From positions 1 through 64,000 of the forward strand of contig JADJVG010000012.1 in NCBI GenBank assembly GCA_016716675.1: a stretch of 64,000 nucleotides of DNA, in the 5' to 3' direction. Position 1 is the stretch's first letter. Each line of letters starts with the position of its first letter. The stretch is from Hyphomicrobium sp. GTDB taxonomy: Bacteria; Pseudomonadota; Alphaproteobacteria; Rhizobiales; Hyphomicrobiaceae. Below are positions 9,920 through 17,000 of the stretch, piece by piece. Made by a program: the position numbers and the translations under genes. Under the pieces are notes generated by a model that saw nothing but the letters and a program-made list of their open reading frames with translations, ran no database searches and was not told the DNA's origin.

Positions 9920-10816
9920 ATGTGTGGGATCGTCGGTCTATTCCTCAAAGATAAGAAGCTGGAACCCCAGCTCGGCGCAATGCTCTCGACTATGCTTGGG
10001 ACAATGTGTGAGCGCGGTCCGGATTCTGCGGGCTTCGCAATTTACGGCGACGCTCATAAGGGCAAAACAAAAATCACTGTTCAGTCTGCAACGCCATCTG
10101 CGGATTTTGCAAATCTCACGTCTCTGATCAAATCAGAAACGGGCGCTGCGGCCGAAATCGCTGTGAAGTCGACGCACGCTGTGTTGACGGTGCCGTCGGA
10201 TAAAGCTGATGCGGTGTGCGAAGCTATCCGCGCAAAGCACCCGTCGATCCGCATCATGGGTGTTGGCGAAAATATTGAAATTTACAAAGAGGTCGGCTAC
10301 CCGACCGATGTCGCCAAGCAGTTCGACCTTGTTCACATGACTGGCTCGCACGCCATCGGCCATACGCGTATGGCGACGGAGTCGGCCGTTACGACGCTTG
10401 GTGCGCATCCTTTCTCGACCGGCCCAGACCAGTGCTTGGTCCACAACGGTTCGCTTTCGAACCACAATAGCGTTCGCCGCTTGTTGAAGCGCGATGGCAT
10501 GACGTTCGAAACCGAGAACGACACTGAAGTGGCTGCCGCATATCTGACGTGGCGCATGAAGCAGGGTCTGAATCTCGGCGACGCGCTCAACAAGAGCCTC
10601 GACGACCTCGATGGGTTCTTCAATTTCGTCGTTGGCACCAAGAACGGTTTCGGCGTGATCCGCGATCCGATCGCGTGCAAGCCGGCAGTTATGGCTGAGA
10701 CCGACGAATACGTGGCGTTCGGTTCGGAATATCGCGCGCTCGTCAATTTGCCGGGTATCGATAAGGCGCGGGTCTGGGAACCAGAACCTGCGACCGTATA
10801 TTTTTGGGAACGCTGA
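9920..10816 (+). CDS. mgsA: N-methylglutamate synthase subunit A (class II amidotransferase domain)
   Basis: This 298-residue Ntn-type glutamine amidotransferase corresponds to the N-terminal domain of glutamate synthase. The start MCGIVGLF puts the nucleophile at Cys2 after Met removal. An in-frame upstream start at 9887 would bury that Cys, so ATG 9920 is preferred. ERGPDSAGFAIYG and HTRMATESAVT...HPF are family motifs. In the N-methylglutamate pathway this subunit is thought to take gamma-glutamylmethylamide instead of glutamine, releasing methylamine to the synthase site. It is the first gene of mgsABC. Confidence 0.9.
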   Translation: MCGIVGLFLKDKKLEPQLGAMLSTMLGTMCERGPDSAGFAIYGDAHKGKTKITVQSATPSADFANLTSLIKSETGAAAEIAVKSTHAVLTVPSDKADAVCEAIRAKHPSIRIMGVGENIEIYKEVGYPTDVAKQFDLVHMTGSHAIGHTRMATESAVTTLGAHPFSTGPDQCLVHNGSLSNHNSVRRLLKRDGMTFETENDTEVAAAYLTWRMKQGLNLGDALNKSLDDLDGFFNFVVGTKNGFGVIRDPIACKPAVMAETDEYVAFGSEYRALVNLPGIDKARVWEPEPATVYFWER

Positions 10817-10839
10817 GGGACGTGTAGGGAATCAAAACA

Positions 10840-11526
10840 ATGCGGACAATAGATCTCGCTACGACGCCCTTGCGGGCGCTGAATGAAGACTTGCATCGCC
10901 AGAAAGACGGCGCCAATGAAGCTAAGTGGGAAGTTCTTAACCCGCGCGGCGCTCATGCGGTTGCTGCTGGCGTCGATGCGCCCATTTCGGTCGATGTCAA
11001 AGGAAGTGTCGGCTATTACTGTGCCGGCATGAACAAGAAGGCCGCGATCACGGTTCACGGATCGGCCGGCCCGGGCGTTGCTGAAAATATGATGTCTGGC
11101 AAAGTCGTCATCAAAGGCGACGCCAGCCAATATGCTGGAGCGACCGGTCGCGGTGGTTTGCTGGTCATCGAAGGTAACGCGTCGTCGCGTTGCGGCATTT
11201 CGATGAAAGGCATCGACATCATCGTCAAGGGCAACATCGGCCACATGTCGGCGTTCATGGCGCAATCCGGCAGCCTCGTAGTGCTGGGTGATGCTGGTGA
11301 TGCGCTCGGCGACTCAATTTATGAGGCCAAGTTGTTCGTGCGCGGCAAGGTGAAGAGCCTCGGCGCCGACTGCATCGAAAAGGAAATGCGCCCGGAACAT
11401 CATGAAGCGCTTGGTAAATTGCTTGAGCAAGCTGGTTTCACCGGCGTGAAGTCGAGCGAATTCAAACGCTACGGTTCGGCACGCAAGCTCTACAACTTCA
11501 ACATCGACAATGCGGATGCTTACTGA
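10840..11526 (+). CDS. mgsB: N-methylglutamate synthase subunit B (GltB C-terminal-like beta-helix)
   Basis: This 228-residue protein corresponds to the C-terminal GXGXG beta-helix domain of glutamate synthase. Repeated Gly turns with conserved spacing are visible (for example MSGKVVIKGDASQYAGATGRGG, ISMKGIDIIVKGNIG). Its role is structural, linking the amidotransferase and synthase subunits. The stop shares one base with the mgsC start (TGATG), so the two are translationally coupled. Confidence 0.9.
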   Translation: MRTIDLATTPLRALNEDLHRQKDGANEAKWEVLNPRGAHAVAAGVDAPISVDVKGSVGYYCAGMNKKAAITVHGSAGPGVAENMMSGKVVIKGDASQYAGATGRGGLLVIEGNASSRCGISMKGIDIIVKGNIGHMSAFMAQSGSLVVLGDAGDALGDSIYEAKLFVRGKVKSLGADCIEKEMRPEHHEALGKLLEQAGFTGVKSSEFKRYGSARKLYNFNIDNADAY

Positions 11527-12860
11527 TGACCTATCATAACCCGCCGACAACGCCGCGTAAGTCGTGGACGTTCGATGATTACACGCTCTCGGAAATCCGT
11601 CGCGCAGCCGCGACCGGCATCTACGATATTCGCGGTGGCGGCGCCAAGCGCCGGGTTCCCCACTTCGATGACCTTCTGTTTCTTGGTGCGTCGATCTCGC
11701 GTTATGCGCTCGAAGGCTACCGTGAAAAGTGCTCGACGTCGGTGACGCTCGGTACGCGCTTCGCTAAGAAGCCGATCGAACTGAAGATTCCGATCACGAT
11801 CGCCGGCATGAGCTTTGGTGCGCTCTCTGCGCAAGCCAAGGAAGCGCTTGGTCGTGGTGCAACGATCGCCGGTACGTCGACGACGACTGGTGACGGCGGC
11901 ATGACGCCGGAAGAGCGCGGGCAATCGCAAACGCTCGTCTATCAGTACCTGCCGTCACGGTATGGTATGAACCCGGACGACCTGCGCAAGGCGGACGCCA
12001 TTGAAGTCGTGGTTGGCCAGGGTGCCAAGCCCGGCGGCGGCGGCATGCTGCTCGGTCAGAAGATTTCAGACCGCGTTGCTGAAATGCGTAACTTGCCGAA
12101 GGGCATCGACCAGCGCTCCGCGTGCCGTCATCCTGACTGGACCGGACCTGACGACCTCGAAATCAAGCTGCTCGAAATTCGTGAAATTACGAATTGGGAA
12201 AAGCCGATCTACATTAAGGTCGGTGGTACGCGCCCATATTACGACACGGCACTTGCCGTTAAGGCCGGCGCGGACGTCATCGTTCTCGACGGTATGCAGG
12301 GCGGCACTGCTGCGACGCAGGAAGTGTTCATCGAGAACGTCGGCTTGCCGACACTCGCGTGCATTCGTCCGGCCGTACAGGCGCTGCAGGATCTCGGCAT
12401 GCACCGCAAAGTGCAGCTGATCGTATCGGGTGGCATTCGTACAGGTGCAGACGCTGCCAAGGCGCTTGCACTCGGAGCTGACGCCGTCTCGATCGGTATG
12501 GCAGCGATGGCCGCACTCGGCGACAACGATCCGTCGCTCAACGAAGAGTATGCAAAATTGCATACGGCTGCGGGAAGCTACGACGATTGGCATGAAGGCC
12601 GCGATCCGGCCGGCATCACGACTCAAGATCCTGAACTTTCCAAGCGCCTCGATCCGGTGAAGGCTGGCCGCCGTCTGGCCAACTATCTCAAGGTTATGAC
12701 GCTTGAAATCCAGACCGTCGCACGTGCGGCCGGGCATAACAATATTCACAACCTCGAGCCTGAGGATCTGTGCGCGTTGACGCTCGAAGCTGCTGCAATG
12801 GCGCGCGTTCCGCTCGCTGGCACGAACTGGATACCAGGACAAGGACAGGGCGGTCTATGA
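11526..12860 (+). CDS. mgsC: N-methylglutamate synthase subunit C (FMN-binding synthase domain)
   Basis: This 444-residue protein matches the FMN/Fe-S central domain of glutamate synthase: ITIAGMSFGALSAQAKEALG, the TTGDGG motif, KPGGGGMLLGQKISDRVA, and the flavin-site run VIVLDGMQGGTAATQ followed by IVSGGIRTGADAAKALALGAD. It joins methylamine to 2-oxoglutarate reductively to make N-methylglutamate. A hairpin with a T-run begins inside its last codons (12849-12874), so transcription may drop before gmaS. Confidence 0.91.
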   Translation: MTYHNPPTTPRKSWTFDDYTLSEIRRAAATGIYDIRGGGAKRRVPHFDDLLFLGASISRYALEGYREKCSTSVTLGTRFAKKPIELKIPITIAGMSFGALSAQAKEALGRGATIAGTSTTTGDGGMTPEERGQSQTLVYQYLPSRYGMNPDDLRKADAIEVVVGQGAKPGGGGMLLGQKISDRVAEMRNLPKGIDQRSACRHPDWTGPDDLEIKLLEIREITNWEKPIYIKVGGTRPYYDTALAVKAGADVIVLDGMQGGTAATQEVFIENVGLPTLACIRPAVQALQDLGMHRKVQLIVSGGIRTGADAAKALALGADAVSIGMAAMAALGDNDPSLNEEYAKLHTAAGSYDDWHEGRDPAGITTQDPELSKRLDPVKAGRRLANYLKVMTLEIQTVARAAGHNNIHNLEPEDLCALTLEAAAMARVPLAGTNWIPGQGQGGL

Positions 12861-12874
12861 CCGCCTTTTCTTTT
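12849..12874 (+). terminator. Intrinsic terminator overlapping the mgsC stop codon
   Basis: A GGCGGTC/GACCGCC stem (7 bp, loop TAT) is followed at once by TTTTCTTTT. The stop codon TGA begins in the last base of the loop (12858) and runs into the right arm. It lies within the same-strand gap before gmaS, so it looks like a partial terminator or attenuator. Confidence 0.65.
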
Positions 12875-12916
12875 GATCATTAAGTAGAAACAATAAAATA
12901 ACTCAGGGAAACGCTT

Positions 12917-14224
12917 ATGACTCAGGATCTGGCTTCGCTCGCGCGGGAGCGCGGCGTTCGTTACTTCATGATCTCGTTTACAGACTTGTTCGGGAGCCAG
13001 CGTGCGAAGCTCGTTCCGACGGATGCCGTTGCGGATATGCAGAAGGGCGGTGCTGGATTTGCTGGCTTCGCCACCTGGCTCGATATGACGCCCGCCCATC
13101 CCGATTTGTTCGGGATGCCGGATCCGTCCTCCTTCATTCAGTTGCCGTGGAAGAAGGATGTCGCCTGGGTCGCTTGCGATCTCGTCATGGAAGACAAGCT
13201 CGTTGCCCAAGCGCCGCGCGTTGTTCTGAAAAAGCAGATGGCGGAAGCAGCGAAAGAAGGCCTCTACGTCAAGACTGGCGTTGAGTGCGAATTCTTCCTG
13301 ACCAAGCCGTGCGGCACCATGATTGCCGACGATGCCGATCGGGCAACCAAGTCGTGCTACGACCAGCAGGCCATGCACCGCCGGTTGGACGTGATCTCTG
13401 AGATCTGCGACTATATGAACGAACTCGGCTGGAAGCCGTATCAGAACGACCACGAAGATGCGAACGGCCAGTGGGAAATGAACTGGGACTTCGATGACTG
13501 TCTCATCACCGCCGACCGCCATGCGTTCTTCAAGTTCATGACCAGAGCGATCGCTGAGAAGCACGGGCTGCGCGCCACGTTCATGCCCAAGCCCTTCATC
13601 AACCTGACGGGTAATGGCTGCCACGCTCACATTTCGGTGTGGGATCAGGCGGGCAAGACCAACATGTTCTACGATCCGACTGACGAGATCGGTCTTTGGC
13701 AGCAGGGCTATAACTTCCTCGGCGGCATCATGCGCCACGCGGAATCGCTCTCGGCTATCACCAATCCGACGGTCAACTCGTATAAGCGCATCAACGCGCC
13801 GCGCTCGGCCTCGGGCGCGACGTGGGCGCCGAATTCGGTCACCTGGACCGGCAATAACCGTACGCACATGGTGCGCGTGCCGGGTAAGGGCCGCTTTGAG
13901 CTGCGCTTGCCGGATGGTGCGGTCAACCCGTACTTGTTGCAGGCCGTGATCATCGCCGCCGGCCTCAACGGCATCCACAAGAAGGCCGATCCGGGCAAGC
14001 GTCTCGACATCGACATGTACCAGCTCGGCCATACCGTCACGGACATGCCGCGTCTGCCGCTCAACCTACTCGATGCCTTGCGCAACTTCGATAAGGACAC
14101 TGAGCTGAAAGATATGCTCGGCAACGATTTCGCGAGGGCTTTCATCAAGCTCAAGACGTCAGAGTGGAACTCGTACGCATCGCACCTGACCGAATGGGAG
14201 CGTGCCAACACGCTCGACATTTAA
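12917..14224 (+). CDS. gmaS: Gamma-glutamylmethylamide synthetase
   Basis: This 435-residue member of the glutamine synthetase superfamily ligates methylamine to glutamate with ATP. The glutamine synthetase beta-grasp opening, the metal/glutamate-binding ECEFFL and EDANGQWEMNWD segments, NGCHAHISVW and FELRLPDGAVNPYL are present. The type-III-like length and its position beside mgsABC and mgdABCD separate it from assimilatory GlnA. ATG 12917 follows TCAGGGAAACGCTT. Two hairpins follow the stop. Confidence 0.93.
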   Translation: MTQDLASLARERGVRYFMISFTDLFGSQRAKLVPTDAVADMQKGGAGFAGFATWLDMTPAHPDLFGMPDPSSFIQLPWKKDVAWVACDLVMEDKLVAQAPRVVLKKQMAEAAKEGLYVKTGVECEFFLTKPCGTMIADDADRATKSCYDQQAMHRRLDVISEICDYMNELGWKPYQNDHEDANGQWEMNWDFDDCLITADRHAFFKFMTRAIAEKHGLRATFMPKPFINLTGNGCHAHISVWDQAGKTNMFYDPTDEIGLWQQGYNFLGGIMRHAESLSAITNPTVNSYKRINAPRSASGATWAPNSVTWTGNNRTHMVRVPGKGRFELRLPDGAVNPYLLQAVIIAAGLNGIHKKADPGKRLDIDMYQLGHTVTDMPRLPLNLLDALRNFDKDTELKDMLGNDFARAFIKLKTSEWNSYASHLTEWERANTLDI

Positions 14225-14232
14225 AACCTATC

Positions 14233-14262
14233 CCGCGAGCAGGGGTGATTGCCTGCTCGCGG
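14233..14262 (+). terminator. Perfect 11-bp hairpin just after gmaS
   Basis: CCGCGAGCAGG pairs perfectly with CCTGCTCGCGG across an 8-base loop. No T-run follows, so by itself it may protect the mRNA 3' end or pause polymerase ahead of the stronger terminator 70 bases on. Confidence 0.5.
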
Positions 14263-14329
14263 ACTTCACGACCCGTCCAATCCTCCACGACTAACTACGT
14301 TTGTCCATAAGCACCTTGAAATGCACTGA

Positions 14330-14368
14330 GAGCCGCTTTCCCTTGAGGACAGCGGCTCATTTTTTTTC
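14330..14368 (+). terminator. Rho-independent terminator of the mgs-gmaS unit
   Basis: GAGCCGCT/AGCGGCTC forms an 8-bp stem followed by A and eight T residues. This is a textbook intrinsic terminator on the plus strand, ending before the convergent LysR gene. Confidence 0.85.
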
Positions 14369-14386
14369 TGCGAGGCAGGGGCACGA

Positions 14387-15328
14387 CTATTCGCTGGCGG
14401 TGTCGCTGTCTTCGAGGCTCTCCTGCAAAACCTTGCGGGAGATGTCTGCAAGGTCACGAGGAATCTGGCCAAGTTCGCGCAAACGAGCCACGACTGTCAG
14501 TTTGCGCGTGATGCGCGGCCCCGGAAGCTTCGCGGTCATCAGGTCTTTCGAGGCAACTTTGGCTTCAGCCATGCATAGCGGCGTCGTGATCGCGAATCCT
14601 TTGGCGGCGGCGACCATGGCAGAGACGGCAAACGGGCTGTCGAACTCATAGGAATGCGGGGACTCGATACCGAGTCGTCTCAGATGACGATCGATATCAA
14701 GGCCGGTTTGTGATCGCGCACTGAAGCGAATGAGCGGCGTCGACTTGGCAAGCTTTTTAAAATCCCCAAGCGTCTGAATGGCGCCATGGCTGCGGTTCAA
14801 GAGCAGCACATAGGGCTCGACCAATAATTCCCAACGTTCCAAACCCGGCAATTCTTCGAGATCGTCAACGCCGATGAACATGTCCATGCGCCTCGTCAGC
14901 AGTTCGCTGGCGTGCGTGGCCGTGAGGCCTGTTAGAATGGAAACTTCACCGGCGCGTTCGGTAAGATAGGTTGAGATCGGCACCGTGAGCGTGCGGCTCA
15001 AAGAATCGACAAGGCCCACCCGGATGATTGGTACCTGGCCTTGCTTGGCGTCGCGCAACAGCGGTGCGATCTGGCGCGCATCCGCGATCAGTGCGCTTGC
15101 CCGTTGCCGCATCAGGCCGCCCGAAAGTGTCAACGCGAGTGGTCGGACGTTGCGGTCGAACAACGTCGTGCCCGTCTTTCGCTCAAGCTCTGCAATTGCG
15201 AGCGAGACGGCCGGTTGCGTGAGATGTAAGCTTCGCGCGGCTTGCGCCATCGAGCCGCTTTCGCACACGGCAAGAAAAATTTCGAGCGCGCGGAGGTCAA
15301 ACGGCAATGCTGGATATCTGAGCGACAT
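14387..15328 (-). CDS. LysR-type regulator between the mgs and mgd clusters
   Basis: This 313-residue LysR-family regulator has an N-terminal winged HTH (AQAARSLHLTQPAVSLAIAELE, about residues 28-50) and a periplasmic-binding-like effector domain. It is divergent from mgdA with an 87-base gap that holds a T-N11-A-type inverted repeat. It is therefore the obvious candidate to control mgdABCD in response to methylamine or a pathway intermediate. The inducer is not readable from sequence. Confidence 0.85.
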   Translation of the reverse strand: MSLRYPALPFDLRALEIFLAVCESGSMAQAARSLHLTQPAVSLAIAELERKTGTTLFDRNVRPLALTLSGGLMRQRASALIADARQIAPLLRDAKQGQVPIIRVGLVDSLSRTLTVPISTYLTERAGEVSILTGLTATHASELLTRRMDMFIGVDDLEELPGLERWELLVEPYVLLLNRSHGAIQTLGDFKKLAKSTPLIRFSARSQTGLDIDRHLRRLGIESPHSYEFDSPFAVSAMVAAAKGFAITTPLCMAEAKVASKDLMTAKLPGPRITRKLTVVARLRELGQIPRDLADISRKVLQESLEDSDTASE

Positions 15329-15336
15329 TGCGCTAA

Positions 15337-15353
15337 TATAAGCATCACTTATA
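15337..15353. promoter_or_regulatory. LysR-type operator candidate
   Basis: The 17-base inverted repeat TATAAG-catca-CTTATA contains a T-N11-A arrangement and sits between the divergent LysR and mgdA genes, 9 bases from the regulator start. This is the usual place for a LysR autoregulatory and activation site. Confidence 0.55.
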
Positions 15354-15415
15354 GTGACTACAACTGCGTATTTCGTATAGGTTCCACATCAGATTTCAGG
15401 CAGTGGGAGCGCGCT

Positions 15416-16676
15416 ATGCCGGTCGGCGATTATTCGATCTTCTCCGTGATGAAAGAGGCCTTGCGCGGCCATACCGGCTGGGGGCCGGCGTGGCGCGATG
15501 CAGAGCCCAAGCCCGCGTACGATATTGTGATTATCGGCGGTGGCGGCCATGGCCTCGCGACGGCCTATTACTTGGCCAAAGAATACAAAGCGGCACGTAT
15601 CGCCGTTGTTGAAAAAGGTTGGATCGGCGGCGGCAACGTTGGGCGCAACACGACGATCGTGCGCTCGAACTACATGCTGCCCGGCAACATTCCGTTCTAC
15701 GAACTCTCCATGAAGCTGTGGGAGGGACTTGAGCAGGACATCAACTACAACGCGATGGTCAGCCAGCGCGGCGTTCTCAACCTCTACCATTCCGATGGCC
15801 AGCGCGATGCGTTTGCGCGTCGTGGTAATTCCATGCGGCTGCACGGCGTCGATTGCGAATTGCTCGATGCTGATGCTGTGCGCAAGATGGTGCCGTTCCT
15901 CGATTTCGAAAACGCACGCTTCCCGGTCCACGGTGGCCTGCTGCAGCGGCGCGGTGGTACCGTCCGCCACGACGCGGTCGCTTGGGGTTATGCGCGCGCT
16001 GCTGACCGGCATGGCGTTGACATCATCCAGAATTGCGAAGTGACGGCATTCCGGTTCGAGAATGATCACGTGGTGGGTATTGAAACCTCGCGCGGCTACA
16101 TCGGCGCGGGCAAGGTCGGTATTTCGGTTGCTGGCAACTCATCGCGTGTTGCCGCGATGGCCGGAATGAAGCTGCCGATCGAAAGCCACGTGTTGCAGGC
16201 CTTCGTAACGGAATCGATCAAGCCCTTCATTGATGGCGTCGTGACGTTCGGCGCCGGCCACTTCTATATCAGCCAATCGGACAAGGGCGGCCTGGTGTTC
16301 GGCGGCGATCTCGACGGTTACAACAGCTACGCGCAACGCGGCAACATGCCGGTTGTCGAAGATGTCTGCGAAGGCGGCATGGCATTGATGCCGCGCATCG
16401 GACGCGTTCGGCTGCTGCGCTCTTGGGGGCGGCATCATGGATATGTCGATGGACGGCAGCCCGTACATCGATCGCACCCCCATCAAGGGTCTCTATTTCA
16501 ATGGCGGGTGGTGTTACGGAGGCTTCAAGGCGACGCCAGCGGCGGGCATGTGTTTCGCGCATCTGATTGCACGCGATGAGTCACACGCGGTTGCCAAGGG
16601 TTATCGCTTGGATCGCTTCGCGACCGGCCACGCCATCGATGAGAAGGGCATGGGGCCTCACCCCAATCTTCATTAA
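15416..16676 (+). pseudogene. mgdA: N-methylglutamate dehydrogenase subunit A, frameshifted (SoxB-like)
   Basis: This FAD protein is homologous to the beta subunit of heterotetrameric sarcosine oxidase. It has the FAD-binding IVIIGGGGHGLATAYYLAKE near residue 38, the conserved EKGWIGGGNVGRNTTIVRSNY and GGDLDGYNSYAQRG. At a GGGGG run (16425-16429) the frame changes. Dropping one G restores RSWGGIMDMSMDGSPYID and the family C-terminus FNGGWCYGGFKATPAAG...GPHPNLH, giving about 419 residues. It is either a base-calling error or a true inactivation. The start is ATG 15416 after GGGAGCGCGC; the MPVGDYSIFS opening matches SoxB. N-methylglutamate oxidation would fail without it. Confidence 0.88.
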
Positions 16677-16703
16677 ATCAGGTTTTGAACCAAGGATCAG
16701 ACG

Positions 16704-17000
16704 ATGCGGATCAACTGTCCCTGTTGCGGAGAACGCGGTATTGACGAGTTCTCCTATTATGGCGACGCGACCGTCACGCGCCCGGATCTAACATCGCCAA
16801 CGGCGATGGCCGAGTTTGTGGCGTATGCCTTCGAGCGCGCCAATATCCCCGGGCCGCATCGCGAACTTTGGTATCACGCGGCCGGATGCCACTTGTGGCT
16901 GGTCGTGACGCGCAACATCGCGACGCACGAAATCCTCTCCGTCGAAAGCGCGCGTGATGTTGCGCTGGCACGGAATGCCAATGCCAAAGGGAGTGCCTGA
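16704..17000 (+). CDS. mgdB: N-methylglutamate dehydrogenase subunit B (SoxD-like)
   Basis: This 98-residue small subunit resembles sarcosine oxidase delta. It opens with a CPCCGERG zinc-knuckle-type motif and has a later HAAGCHLWLVVTRN segment that also matches the family. In the heterotetramer it binds zinc and helps anchor the large subunit. Its stop shares one base with the mgdC start (TGATG). Confidence 0.9.
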   Translation: MRINCPCCGERGIDEFSYYGDATVTRPDLTSPTAMAEFVAYAFERANIPGPHRELWYHAAGCHLWLVVTRNIATHEILSVESARDVALARNANAKGSA

